A stretch of DNA of 64,000 nucleotides from Bizionia saleffrena (GCF_008086175.1 NZ_VSKM01000005.1:62001-126000); one strand, 5' to 3'; shown: positions 24,855 to 35,504, counted from the first letter of the stretch. Notes: generated by a model from the sequence alone, not told the origin. Translations and numbers: made by a program.

Positions 24855-25295
24855 ATGATTGTACACAAATCACAATACCTTACTTTTTATGCTCCAGAAC
24901 ATATTGATGGTCACGGTGCTCATTTTGTAGAGACTGGTATTTCCGCGGGTTTCCCGTCGGTGGCAGATGAGTTTGTTGAGAATAGATTATCTCTAGACGA
25001 TACGCTTGTTAAAAACAAAGAAACCACTTTCTATGCAAAGGTTAGTGGCCAATCTATGGTTGGTGCTGGATTAGACGATAACGATTTGTTGGTTATAGAC
25101 CGTAGTTTACAGCCCGAAAACAATAAAATTGCGGTATGTTTTCTCGATGGAGAGTTTACGGTAAAGCGTTTGCGTGTAGATAGAGGAGAGGTGTGGTTAC
25201 AACCAGAAAATCCTAACTATCCCATTATTAAAATTACAGACGATAACGATTTTGTGATTTGGGGAATAGTGACTAATGTAATAAAAAAGGTGTAA
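24855..25295 (+). CDS. umuD: UmuD-like S24 peptidase, without an adjacent umuC
   Basis: 146 residues aligning end to end with UmuD: cleavage site Ala31-Gly32 in SAGFPSVADEFVENRL, nucleophile Ser67 in KVSGQSMVGAG and base Lys104 in EFTVKRLRV. UmuD is self-cleaved on RecA filaments and then works with the UmuC polymerase in translesion synthesis. No umuC follows: the gene ends at a strong terminator 31 bases on. The ATG at 24855 gives the usual-length N-terminal arm. Confidence 0.9.
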   Translation: MIVHKSQYLTFYAPEHIDGHGAHFVETGISAGFPSVADEFVENRLSLDDTLVKNKETTFYAKVSGQSMVGAGLDDNDLLVIDRSLQPENNKIAVCFLDGEFTVKRLRVDRGEVWLQPENPNYPIIKITDDNDFVIWGIVTNVIKKV

Positions 25296-25326
25296 TCACA
25301 AAGTGCACTAGTAATGATAAGAAAAA

Positions 25327-25381
25327 TATAAAGTATAAAAAAACGCGAAGCTTTTAACTTCGCGTTTTTTTATACTTTATA
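25327..25381. terminator. Long perfect bidirectional terminator between umuD and atpC
   Basis: A perfect 24-bp inverted repeat (25327-25350 with 25358-25381) around a 7-base loop. The loop-proximal core is ACGCGAAG / CTTCGCGT, flanked by A7/T7 runs, so it works in both directions. It ends 10 bases before the atpC stop on the opposite strand. Confidence 0.92.
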
Positions 25382-25391
25382 GTGACTATTA

Positions 25392-25685
25392 TTATTCTAC
25401 TAAAACAATAATCTTGTTGTCTTTCATTTCTAGTGTTCCCGACTGTATAGCTACGGTAAGCACTTTTTTATCGTCGTTATGAGGAATAACAGTAGCGTGC
25501 AACTCATCAAATACCAAATGACTTTGAGAGTGCGTACTAATCTTAATTGTTCCTTGAGCTAACAGCGATACGATAGGAACGTGATTATTCAACATCTGAA
25601 ATTCGCCATCGATACCTGGTACAGTTACAGAATCTACTTCGCTGCTAAATAATGTTGCTTCTGGTGATACAATTTCTAAATACAT
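25392..25685 (-). CDS. atpC: F1 ATP synthase epsilon subunit, short form
   Basis: 97 residues covering the N-terminal beta-sandwich (YLEIVSPEATLFSSEVDSVTVPGIDGEFQMLNNHVPIVSLL) and no C-terminal helical hairpin, which adds about 40 residues in E. coli epsilon and inhibits ATP hydrolysis. It sits in the central stalk of F1 at the inner membrane. It follows atpD after a 132-base gap that ends in two abutting hairpins immediately before its ATG. The other ATP synthase genes are not in the window, consistent with the split operon of Bacteroidetes. Confidence 0.93.
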   Translation of the reverse strand: MYLEIVSPEATLFSSEVDSVTVPGIDGEFQMLNNHVPIVSLLAQGTIKISTHSQSHLVFDELHATVIPHNDDKKVLTVAIQSGTLEMKDNKIIVLVE

Positions 25686-25723
25686 AGTAAAACTTGTTTT
25701 ACTACTCCCTAAAAATAGGGAGT
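25686..25723 (-). promoter_or_regulatory. Two abutting hairpins directly before the atpC start
   Basis: On the mRNA strand ACTCCCTA-TTTT-TAGGGAGT (25723-25704, perfect 8-bp stem) is followed without a gap by AGTAAAACAAGTTTTACT (25703-25686, perfect 8-bp arms, or 7 bp with a 4-base loop), and the next base is the A of the atpC ATG. The ribosome-binding region is thus inside a stem. Confidence 0.55.
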
Positions 25724-25817
25724 CTTATTATTTTAATTGAGTATTGAGCAATTAGTAGTTATTAAATAATAAGAAAATAATTATTCTCATTACGTGGTAC
25801 TAATTTCTCACTACTAT

Positions 25818-27329
<1,512 letters not shown>

Positions 27330-27362
27330 TTATCTATTTAATATTATGCTGTTTAATTAACA

Positions 27363-27381
27363 GAAAACACGACTTGTTTTC
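27363..27381. promoter_or_regulatory. Inverted repeat at the expected atpD transcription start
   Basis: GAAAACA (27363-27369) and TGTTTTC (27375-27381) form a perfect 7-bp dyad with a 5-base spacer, just downstream of the -7 box at 27387-27394 and at the beginning of the atpD mRNA. It could be a 5' stabilising hairpin or an operator. Confidence 0.3.
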
Positions 27382-27386
27382 GCGTG

Positions 27387-27394
27387 CAAAGATA
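27387..27394 (-). promoter_or_regulatory. Predicted -7 promoter box of atpD-atpC
   Basis: TATCTTTG on the minus strand matches TAnnTTTG, 60 bases upstream of the atpD ATG. Confidence 0.6.
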
Positions 27395-27445
27395 GTTGTT
27401 TTAATTTAAAATTAAAGTGGTTTCTAAACCTTTTTTGAAAGCTAA

Positions 27446-27482
27446 AAAAGCCTTTAACAGTTTTGTACTATTAAAGGCTTTT
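27446..27482 (-). terminator. Terminator of the TonB receptor-SGNH operon
   Basis: AAAAGCCTTTAA (27446-27457) pairs perfectly with TTAAAGGCTTTT (27471-27482) over 12 bp around a 13-base loop. On the minus strand it lies 24 bases after the SGNH gene stop and is followed by a U-run. Confidence 0.82.
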
Positions 27483-27506
27483 AGAATACTGCTAATTTGG
27501 TTTAAA

Positions 27507-28988
27507 TTATTGTAATCCAGCAGAATAGTTTGTATTGTAATTGGCAATGTTTACTAAATTTCCAGACGCTTCAAAGTTAGAATTGTACTGCGCATCTATA
27601 CTTTTTAGAAATTCGTTAGCTATTAAGGCATAGCCCCTAGACGTTGGGTGAACACCATCTAAAGAGAATGCTCCACCGGTTACTAAGTCTGACGTTAAAA
27701 TATAATCTCCAGAAGAAATTCCAGTGAGTGCTAATTGATTTAATATACGGTTAGTATCTACAAAAGCTAAATTAGAACCAGTGGCTGATGCTTGAATAGT
27801 CGCATTAAAACTTGCAGTAGCTACAGCAATCTCAGCTTGTTCTGAAGGGATTAAAACCCACTTGTCTGCTAACGGAATAGCAACGCCATTAACTGTTAAA
27901 GGATTTCCTTCAACTGCTTCTGTGCCAATAAAGGAAGACGCTGGTAAAACAAATAAATCGCCAGCAGTAGCTTGTCTATAGTTAGGTATTCCTAAACCAG
28001 ATAAATCGGTTAAACTTTCATCTTCAATAACTACTGCGTTATTTAGAGAGGCTGCAAAAACAATTGTTCTCGCGGCTCTTTCGTCAGCAGTAATTAGCGC
28101 AAAAGACTCTGCCTGTAATAAGCCTCCATTGTAAGTTGCATAAGCATTATTAACGGCGTTAGCCGTAGCTAAATCTAAAGGAATTGGATTGTAAGGTACC
28201 GTTGTAAAATGAGGGATAGAGGTTACATCTGGAATATTAGCAATAACGCCTTTTGTTTCTCCTGTTGTTAATGTACCAATTAATGTGGTATATGCAAAAT
28301 CGAAAGTTACCTGATCGGTAATGGGGTTTGATCCATCTCCGCCAGACAAAGCGTACCCTAAAACATCGTTATTTCCAATCCATAATGAAAAGAAAGAAGG
28401 ATTTTGTGCCATAGCATCGCTAATTACAGAGGTAGATGGCGAGCTTGCCATTCTTACAAAATAAGGATTAGCTGTTGGTGGTGATGCAAATAAACCTGAC
28501 AAATCACCATAATTAGGAGCTAACAAATGAAAGCTCTTTGCGCCAGGGACACCCATATTATTAAAAGGGCCTGCAGGATTGTTTAAAATAATATCTGTAG
28601 TTGTAGTCGCACCAGGGTTCAAATCTGTTATTGGTACTGGACCTGATCCGTCAAAAACTAATCTTGGACCGAAATTGGGTAGCGGATTTCCTCCGGCCAA
28701 TAAGCCACCAACGTTATCATTCATTAATGGCTGTGTAAAATCACCGCCACCAACTAATACAAACTGATTAGCTAAAATACGAGGTGTAGAATTCTGTTGG
28801 GCTATTTTATATAGCGCACCATCTGAGAAACCTGCAGTAAGAGAGTTTCCTAAAGAAACGAAGTTTGAAAAATCGGCGCTTCCGGCCGTTAATGCCGGTA
28901 ACGGTTCTGAAAAAGAAGAGTCGTCATCACTCTCACAAGCTGCAAAGCTAATTAAGCCTGCTAGTAACCATATATATTTAGTTTTCAT
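27507..28988 (-). CDS. SGNH/GDSL-family hydrolase lipoprotein
   Basis: 493 residues from the ATG at 28988 (MKTKYIWLLAGLISFAACES; lipidated Cys18). SGNH blocks are present: block I FVSLGNSLTAGF with nucleophile Ser49 (GNS in place of GDS), block III SLWIGNNDVLG and block V DGVHPTSRGYALIANEFL. Such enzymes are esterases or lipases. The lipobox followed by ESDDD predicts membrane anchoring, possibly surface exposure. It is 12 bases downstream of a TonB receptor, the position where SusD-like partners usually stand. Confidence 0.87.
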   Translation of the reverse strand: MKTKYIWLLAGLISFAACESDDDSSFSEPLPALTAGSADFSNFVSLGNSLTAGFSDGALYKIAQQNSTPRILANQFVLVGGGDFTQPLMNDNVGGLLAGGNPLPNFGPRLVFDGSGPVPITDLNPGATTTTDIILNNPAGPFNNMGVPGAKSFHLLAPNYGDLSGLFASPPTANPYFVRMASSPSTSVISDAMAQNPSFFSLWIGNNDVLGYALSGGDGSNPITDQVTFDFAYTTLIGTLTTGETKGVIANIPDVTSIPHFTTVPYNPIPLDLATANAVNNAYATYNGGLLQAESFALITADERAARTIVFAASLNNAVVIEDESLTDLSGLGIPNYRQATAGDLFVLPASSFIGTEAVEGNPLTVNGVAIPLADKWVLIPSEQAEIAVATASFNATIQASATGSNLAFVDTNRILNQLALTGISSGDYILTSDLVTGGAFSLDGVHPTSRGYALIANEFLKSIDAQYNSNFEASGNLVNIANYNTNYSAGLQ

Positions 28989-29000
28989 AATCATTTTCTA

Positions 29001-31802
29001 TTATAAGTTATTAATTGTCCAAGACACGTAATACTGAGAACCTATAAAACCTGTTCCGAAAGCCGTGTAGTATTCGTCTCCTAATAAATTGGTTGCACCG
29101 GCTTTAAAAGTAGATTTTAAGCTAGGAACTCTGTAGTTGATCTGTGCATCTACGACATGGTATGCAGGAATTTCTCCATCACCAAAAGTGGCTTGCCATA
29201 AATAGTTATCACTCCATCTCCAAGCGACGTTAAAACCGAAGTTTTCGAACACGTTTGTATGCCCAAAAGACGCTTTTACTTTATGTTCTGGAGTATTGAA
29301 GCTGGTTTCGAAATCTGGAAAGGCGTTTTCATCGAAATCTAATTTTGAATAGGTGTAACTTCCCGATAAATCAAAATCTCCTAAAACTTTAGTCGATAAT
29401 CCTAGAGATGCTCCGTAAGAGTTAACATCTGCTTTAGAGTTTGTGTAGGTCTGGTAGGCCTTAAAATCTGAGTTTCTTAACGCTTTAAAGGCTAAAGGAT
29501 CTAAATCTACAGTACCATCTCCGTTTGCATCTACATTACCATATAATGGTGCAACTACGTTTTCACCCGAAATAAAATTCTTGTATTTATTATAATACAC
29601 ACTGAAGTCTACAACAACTCTGTTTAATTTCCCTCTGTATCCTATTTCGATAGACGTTACTTGTTCTGGTTTTACGATGCTTGAATTTCCTACTTTTAAA
29701 TCGTTAGGATTTTCTGACAAAGCAAATGCTTGAACAGACGCCGCAGAGTATGAGTTTTCGTAGGCAACACGTCCTGTTTGATCAATGCTTGATGGTTGTC
29801 CGGCACCACCATTGGCAACCGTCATTTGGCCATCTACACTTACGGGGTACGATCTTGTGTAACGGTCTAAGTTATCTGGTGCCGATCCTACAAGAACTGC
29901 TCTACCAACATCTAAACCAATAAATAAATCTTGGGTTGTTGGGTTTCTAAATCCTGTTTGTACCGACGCTCTAATATTGTGATCTCTATTAACAGTTAAA
30001 CCAGCAGAAAGTCGTGGAGAGAAAAAACCATCAAAAAATTCTGATTTATCATAACGTACAGAACCAGTTAGTTTTAGATCCATAGTTTCATTTAACTCTA
30101 TGTCTTTCTGAATTTGAGTGTATATACCCGCTTCAGAATAATCTATAGCGCCATCATTATCAGTATAAATGGTTCCGAATGAATTTAGACTGTAACGTCT
30201 ATATGAACCACCTACTTGAATTTCGGCAAAATCAATGATGTGACTAAAGTTATAATTACCATCTGCATGGTAGTATTTAGATTGATCTTGAAATCGTGAT
30301 CCCGTTGCTAAATCGGAGTCTGTAATACTTTTGTTAAATGCATTTTTAAATTCTGAAGACCCCGGTAAATAACGACCTGTGTCGGCAACGGCTCTAGCTG
30401 CAGCGTGCTTTTGCTGCTCTGTTAACCCTTGAGGGTTTCCACCTAAGTTAATACCGGCGAATGTTGCGATATATTCCTGAAACCAGTTCTTGTCACTTTT
30501 CCAAGCACGATTAATATTAATACCCGTAAACACCATATCGTAAGAATCTCCTGCTTTATCTGAAACGACGTAACCTCTAACGGTGAAATTATCATTTTTA
30601 ATTTCAATTTTGTGTTGTTGCTGCGAGAATCCATCGAGGTTATATCGGTTAGTTCCTTGGTAAATGGTAGAACCAGTACCATACTTGCCTACATAAGAGA
30701 GTTCTAGACTATTGTCGGTAATAGGTCTAAAATAAAGACCCCAATCTGCTTTTATGCTCTGAGCGTTGTAATCTGTTAAAGTGTTTTCGTTATATCCTGT
30801 TCTTGAGACTTCAACATCGGGAATAATTCCTAAGCCTGAGGCCGAACGAATGTTTGTGGATACTTCATCACCATAGACGTTAATTCCATCATAATTATAA
30901 GCGGCTCTCGTTCTTCCTGGGGAAAATTTATCGACTTCACTAGTAGCAGCCCAGTCTGTACCCTTTAAGTAACCAAAGTTTACTTTTACTGCAAATTTAT
31001 CTGTAAATTTATGTGCCATTCTCATACCTACGTCGGTATATTCATTATCGCCAGCAGCTTCTTGGGAAGTGATTCCTTTTTTTACAAACCCACTAATTCC
31101 TTGGTAGTCGAAAGGATTTTTACTTCTCATAAATAAGATACCGTTAAAAGCATTCGCACCATAAAGAGCAGACGATGCGCCGGGAAGGAGTTCTACACTT
31201 AAAACATCAGTTTCTATCATACCTACAAGATTTCCAATAGGGAAGTTAAGAGCAGGAGAAGAGTTGTCCATTCCATCTACTAATTGCATAAAACGAGAGT
31301 TGGCAAAGGTTGCAAAACCACGAGTGTTAATAGATTTAAATGTTAAACTATTAGTATTAACATCGACACCTTTAAGGTTTTCTAATCCGTCATAGAAATC
31401 GGCCGAAGCGGTATTTTTAATTTCTTTTAATCCAAATCTTTCAACGGTGACAGGCGATTCGAAAATACGCTCGGGAGTTCGCGATGCAGAGATTACGACT
31501 TCATCTAAAATGCTTCCTTCATTTAAAACAAAGTTTAGTTTTTGATTATTGGAAGTAGCTTCAAGGGTTTCAGTGGAGAAACCAACGCTACTAATTTGAA
31601 CAGTGAATGGGGGATCTTGACTAACTTTAAGAACAAAGTTACCGTCAAAATCACTGACTGTTCCCACGGAGGTGCCAACGACGATAACATTCGCTCCTGG
31701 TATTGGTTGACTGTTATTGTCTGTTACAATTCCAGTAATTGTTACTTGCGAATAGGCGACTCCACAGATAAGCAGCAAAAGAAGTGATAGAAGTGTTTTC
31801 AT
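29001..31802 (-). CDS. TonB-dependent receptor with carboxypeptidase-like domain
   Basis: 933 residues: signal peptide (MKTLLSLLLLLICGVAYS), CarboxypepD_reg-like domain (about 20-105; TITGIVTDNNSQPIPGANVIVVG), plug (about 110-235; INTRGFATFANSRFMQLVDGM, LLPGASSALYGANAFNGIL) and a long barrel ending YYVSWTINNL. It lacks the SusC signature context (no SusD follows). The partner gene downstream is an SGNH hydrolase lipoprotein, suggesting uptake of an ester- or lipid-containing compound; this is inference. A 16-base palindrome lies 71 bases before its start. Confidence 0.9.
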   Translation of the reverse strand: MKTLLSLLLLLICGVAYSQVTITGIVTDNNSQPIPGANVIVVGTSVGTVSDFDGNFVLKVSQDPPFTVQISSVGFSTETLEATSNNQKLNFVLNEGSILDEVVISASRTPERIFESPVTVERFGLKEIKNTASADFYDGLENLKGVDVNTNSLTFKSINTRGFATFANSRFMQLVDGMDNSSPALNFPIGNLVGMIETDVLSVELLPGASSALYGANAFNGILFMRSKNPFDYQGISGFVKKGITSQEAAGDNEYTDVGMRMAHKFTDKFAVKVNFGYLKGTDWAATSEVDKFSPGRTRAAYNYDGINVYGDEVSTNIRSASGLGIIPDVEVSRTGYNENTLTDYNAQSIKADWGLYFRPITDNSLELSYVGKYGTGSTIYQGTNRYNLDGFSQQQHKIEIKNDNFTVRGYVVSDKAGDSYDMVFTGININRAWKSDKNWFQEYIATFAGINLGGNPQGLTEQQKHAAARAVADTGRYLPGSSEFKNAFNKSITDSDLATGSRFQDQSKYYHADGNYNFSHIIDFAEIQVGGSYRRYSLNSFGTIYTDNDGAIDYSEAGIYTQIQKDIELNETMDLKLTGSVRYDKSEFFDGFFSPRLSAGLTVNRDHNIRASVQTGFRNPTTQDLFIGLDVGRAVLVGSAPDNLDRYTRSYPVSVDGQMTVANGGAGQPSSIDQTGRVAYENSYSAASVQAFALSENPNDLKVGNSSIVKPEQVTSIEIGYRGKLNRVVVDFSVYYNKYKNFISGENVVAPLYGNVDANGDGTVDLDPLAFKALRNSDFKAYQTYTNSKADVNSYGASLGLSTKVLGDFDLSGSYTYSKLDFDENAFPDFETSFNTPEHKVKASFGHTNVFENFGFNVAWRWSDNYLWQATFGDGEIPAYHVVDAQINYRVPSLKSTFKAGATNLLGDEYYTAFGTGFIGSQYYVSWTINNL

Positions 31803-31872
31803 GTTATATATTGAGTTAATTTGTTAGAACAATATACGTTTTTTAACACTATCTTAATAAAAAGTTAATAAA

Positions 31873-31888
31873 ATTATGCATGCATAAT
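31873..31888. promoter_or_regulatory. Perfect 16-base palindrome upstream of the TonB receptor
   Basis: ATTATGCATGCATAAT is fully self-complementary. It lies 71 bases upstream of the receptor ATG, between it and the glmS terminator, a suitable place for a dimeric activator or repressor. Confidence 0.4.
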
Positions 31889-31901
31889 ACTTGCGAACAA
31901 A

Positions 31902-31948
31902 AAAAACCTATAATCAACAATCTGATAGACAGTTAATTATAGGTTTTT
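31902..31948 (-). terminator. Terminator of the glmS operon
   Basis: AAAAACCTATAAT (31902-31914) and ATTATAGGTTTTT (31936-31948) form a perfect 13-bp stem with a 21-base loop, 25 bases after the glmS stop on the minus strand, with a U-run on the exit side. Confidence 0.8.
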
Positions 31949-31973
31949 AAAAAAATTACAAATCTTGATATAT

Positions 31974-33821
31974 TTATTCCACGGTAACGGATTTCGCTAA
32001 ATTTCTAGGTTGGTCTACATTGCGATTTAATAAAACGGCAATGTGATAGGATAGAAGTTGTAACGGAATTGTCGTTAACAAAGGTGATAATGATTCGAGA
32101 GTTTCTGGAACCTCAATAACGTGGTCGGCGAGACCTTTAACGGCTTCGTCGCCTTCGGTTACAATACCAATAATTTTTCCTTTTCTAGCTTTTATTTCTT
32201 CAATATTACTAACAACTTTTTCGTAATGTCCCTTCTTCGTCGCTATAACGAAAACGGGCATATGCTCGTCGATTAAAGCAATAGGTCCATGTTTCATTTC
32301 GGCTGCGGGATACCCTTCAGCGTGAATGTAAGAAATCTCTTTAAGTTTTAAGGCGCCTTCTAAGGCTACAGGAAAGTTATATCCTCTGCCTAAATATAAA
32401 CAGTTTTTAGCGTCTTTATAAATTTCAGCTATTTTTTTAATGTGTTCATCTTGTTTAAGAGCTTTCTTTACTTTGCCAGGAATTAACTCTAATTCTTGTA
32501 AATGATGATGAAACGACGATTTTGAAATGCTTCCTTTTTCTTTAGCTAATTTTAAAGCGATAAGCATTAAAACGGTGATTTGCGTTGTAAATGCTTTTGT
32601 AGACGCTACACCAATTTCTGGTCCAGCGTGCGTATAAGCACCAGCGTGCGTTTCTCTTGCGATTGTAGAACCCACCACGTTGCAGACACCAAAAACAAAT
32701 GCTCCTTTAGATTTTGCCAGTTTAATTGCGGCTAAAGTATCGGCTGTTTCTCCAGATTGCGAGATGGCAATTACGACATCGTTCTCCGTGATAACTGGGT
32801 TTCTGTATCTAAATTCTGAAGCATATTCTACTTCAACAGGAATTCGTACTAAGTCTTCAAAAATATACTCGGCAACTAAACCTGCGTGCCAAGAAGTACC
32901 GCAAGCAATAATAACAATTCTATTGGCATTCAGAAATTTTTCAATATTATCGTCTATACCAGCCATTCTTATCAGCCCTTCCTTTGCGTTAAGACGGCCG
33001 CGATACGTGTCTTTTATAGCATCCGGTTGCTCATGGATTTCTTTAAGCATAAAATGCTCATAGCCACCTTTTACGATTTGCTCAAGATTCATTTGTAATT
33101 CTTGAACGTAAGGAGCAACTAAAGAATCGGTTTTAATTTTTCTTATTTTGACACCTTTTTTAAGGCGTACAATAGCCATTTGCTCATCTTCTAAATAAAT
33201 AGCTTTTTTAGTATATTCTAAAAATGGAGTGGCATCACTAGCAATAAAAAACTCATTGTCACCAACACCAATAGCCAATGGACTACCTAGTTTAGCAACA
33301 ACTATTTCGTTGGGTTTCTTTTTATCGAAAACAGCAATAGCGTAAGCGCCAACTACTTGGTTTAGCGCGATTTGTACGGCTTTACCAAGTTTTACTTTCT
33401 CGTTTATCTGTACGTCTTCAATTAGATTAATTAAGACTTCAGTATCTGTATCTGATTTAAAAGTATACCCTCTAGAAATTAACTCTTTCTTTAAAGAGGC
33501 ATAATTCTCAATAATACCGTTATGGATAATAACTAAATCACCAGAATTAGAGTAATGCGGATGCGAATTAACATCGTTAGGAACACCGTGAGTTGCCCAT
33601 CTCGTATGGCCAATTCCAACAGTTCCAGACGTGTTTATTTCGTCTTTAACCTTTTCTTCTAGGTCAGAAACTTTTCCTTTGGTTTTGCAAAGTTCTATGT
33701 TTTCGCCGTTATACAATGCAATTCCTGCACTGTCATAACCTCTATATTCTAATCGTTTTAGTCCTTCAAGAACGATAGGGTAGGCTTCGCGATGACCTAT
33801 ATATCCAACTATTCCACACAT
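31974..33821 (-). CDS. glmS: Glutamine--fructose-6-phosphate aminotransferase
   Basis: 615 residues, the normal GlmS length. It makes glucosamine-6-phosphate for peptidoglycan and LPS. The class II glutamine amidotransferase domain starts at Cys2 (MCGIVGYIGHREA) with GHTRWATHG and SDTDTEVLINL; two SIS sugar-isomerase domains follow (IACGTSWHAGLVAEY, ISQSGETADTLAAI, LYLGRGYNFPVALEGALKLKE); it ends RNLAKSVTVE. It is the last gene of the starch-synthase-like/DUF4270/glmS unit, 12 bases after DUF4270. Confidence 0.97.
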   Translation of the reverse strand: MCGIVGYIGHREAYPIVLEGLKRLEYRGYDSAGIALYNGENIELCKTKGKVSDLEEKVKDEINTSGTVGIGHTRWATHGVPNDVNSHPHYSNSGDLVIIHNGIIENYASLKKELISRGYTFKSDTDTEVLINLIEDVQINEKVKLGKAVQIALNQVVGAYAIAVFDKKKPNEIVVAKLGSPLAIGVGDNEFFIASDATPFLEYTKKAIYLEDEQMAIVRLKKGVKIRKIKTDSLVAPYVQELQMNLEQIVKGGYEHFMLKEIHEQPDAIKDTYRGRLNAKEGLIRMAGIDDNIEKFLNANRIVIIACGTSWHAGLVAEYIFEDLVRIPVEVEYASEFRYRNPVITENDVVIAISQSGETADTLAAIKLAKSKGAFVFGVCNVVGSTIARETHAGAYTHAGPEIGVASTKAFTTQITVLMLIALKLAKEKGSISKSSFHHHLQELELIPGKVKKALKQDEHIKKIAEIYKDAKNCLYLGRGYNFPVALEGALKLKEISYIHAEGYPAAEMKHGPIALIDEHMPVFVIATKKGHYEKVVSNIEEIKARKGKIIGIVTEGDEAVKGLADHVIEVPETLESLSPLLTTIPLQLLSYHIAVLLNRNVDQPRNLAKSVTVE

Positions 33822-33833
33822 AATACCGTTGTT

Positions 33834-35504
33834 TTAATTATTTGATTGGGTGTAATAAATTTCAAATTCTGCACGTTGCCCTTCAGGAATAGTAGATTTA
33901 CTTCCGTGAAGCACCGTTCCTTTAGGAGATAGTATTGATGTTGATGGTATTTCTGTTAATACAGTTTCATCATCTTCATCGATAACGCTTCCTTGAATTT
34001 TAGACGTCTTAATATTGTTAATATTTGAGGCAATGTAGAGCCCTAATTTAACATTAGTAGAATCCTTTAATAAAATGTTATTAACGTAATCTGTTATTCT
34101 AAACCTGTACTTAATACCTCTACCGTTACTGTCTCTCTTTAAAATTTGAGAGAAGTTTGTCTTAGAATTAATAGGCGATGTTGTGCTTATTGATCCATCT
34201 AAAGAATAATCGATTATAGGTGTATTGGTTTTTAAATTATATAACGTCACCCGGTCTGGCTCGTCACCCGCTACGCCATCACTGTCGTCTTGGTTGACAT
34301 AAAAGGTTAAATTAACTTCATTAATTAACCATTTGCCTTTTTTGCTTTTAAAATACTCGAAACCAGGCGTTAAATCGCCTTCTTCGTTCTCGGTTAATCC
34401 GTTAAATAAATCAACAACAACCATTGCGCCATCACCTCCTTTAAGGTACAAGTTATCACCACCAACGGTTGGGTCTCCATTTAAATTGATAGTGTTATCT
34501 TCTGTTTTTAACAGGTTAACACGATTCCCTTTTAGGTTAAAAACTAATTGGGTTAAATTTGTAGTGTCCTCGCTTTCTTCAGCTATTTCTTCATCATTAG
34601 TATAATCTACAATAAGTGTTGCTTGATCAAAATTTAATTGTGCTAAGCTACCATTTACGGCAGTAGACTCTGGATCGACTTTAATAACTAAACCTCTAAA
34701 ATGATTCGTAAAGTTATTTGCGTTGCTAAACTCTGGTTGTCCTTCAATAGCTAAAATGGCATCATTCCAAAAGGTGCTATTGGCACCTGTTGCATTATGA
34801 AGTTCTGCTCTAAAAGAAGGCGCAAAGCGCCCAACAACTTCAGTTTCGTTGGTTTCTTCATCTATTTCAGTTATTCTAGTCTCTTCAGCCGATGGAGCGT
34901 AAGCACCGTCTTCGAATAATAACGCGCCTTCTTGACTATAAAATAAATCTTCTTGATTAGAATAATAAGCTTGTGGCTCATCAAAATCTGTAGACGGATC
35001 TAAGTCTCTCAGTAAATAATTATTTTTATAAACAGCGACTTTAAAGGTTACGTTAGTATCACCAACAACAGAATTTAACTGGTAAGTGCTGTTGCCATCT
35101 GCTCCAGTTTCTAAAACTGTAGAAAAGTAAGGAATGTTTAATACCACCGATTCTATAACAGGATTAGTTCCAAAATCAGGATTGAATTGATTTGGAACTA
35201 TTTGCGCAACCATAGAGGCTGTAGTTTTACCAAATTCAGCTAAGTTAGGATCTGAATACACCCCTAAAAAACCACTAGACAATCCGTTGGTTTGCACGCC
35301 AATTAAATCATCAGGTGTAGTCGAGAACGCGGTTGCCGTCTTCGTGTACGTAATTAAAGGGAACTTTTTGCTTAAACCATCAAAGTTTTGAATGCCTTCT
35401 AAACCACTCTCTATATTGGTGAAATCTCTATCGCAAGATACAGATATCACTAAGATAAGGCCTAAGAAGGCTATAGATTTTAAGCTTGATTTTGTTTTTT
35501 TCAT
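33834..35504 (-). CDS. DUF4270 family lipoprotein
   Basis: 556 residues with a lipoprotein signal (lipidated Cys24 in VISVSCDRDF) and the DUF4270 beginning (FPLITYTKTATAFSTTPDDLIGVQ, then LLGVYSDP-like FLGVYSDPNLAEFGKTTASMVAQIV). The rest is beta-rich. Function is unknown; the conserved place between the starch-synthase-like gene and glmS suggests an envelope role linked to sugar metabolism, but that is inference. Confidence 0.85.
   Translation of the reverse strand: MKKTKSSLKSIAFLGLILVISVSCDRDFTNIESGLEGIQNFDGLSKKFPLITYTKTATAFSTTPDDLIGVQTNGLSSGFLGVYSDPNLAEFGKTTASMVAQIVPNQFNPDFGTNPVIESVVLNIPYFSTVLETGADGNSTYQLNSVVGDTNVTFKVAVYKNNYLLRDLDPSTDFDEPQAYYSNQEDLFYSQEGALLFEDGAYAPSAEETRITEIDEETNETEVVGRFAPSFRAELHNATGANSTFWNDAILAIEGQPEFSNANNFTNHFRGLVIKVDPESTAVNGSLAQLNFDQATLIVDYTNDEEIAEESEDTTNLTQLVFNLKGNRVNLLKTEDNTINLNGDPTVGGDNLYLKGGDGAMVVVDLFNGLTENEEGDLTPGFEYFKSKKGKWLINEVNLTFYVNQDDSDGVAGDEPDRVTLYNLKTNTPIIDYSLDGSISTTSPINSKTNFSQILKRDSNGRGIKYRFRITDYVNNILLKDSTNVKLGLYIASNINNIKTSKIQGSVIDEDDETVLTEIPSTSILSPKGTVLHGSKSTIPEGQRAEFEIYYTQSNN

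Noticed and set aside
24708-25391. umuC or other polymerase gene after umuD
   Set aside because: Only 31 bases separate the umuD stop from a strong terminator, and atpC follows on the other strand.
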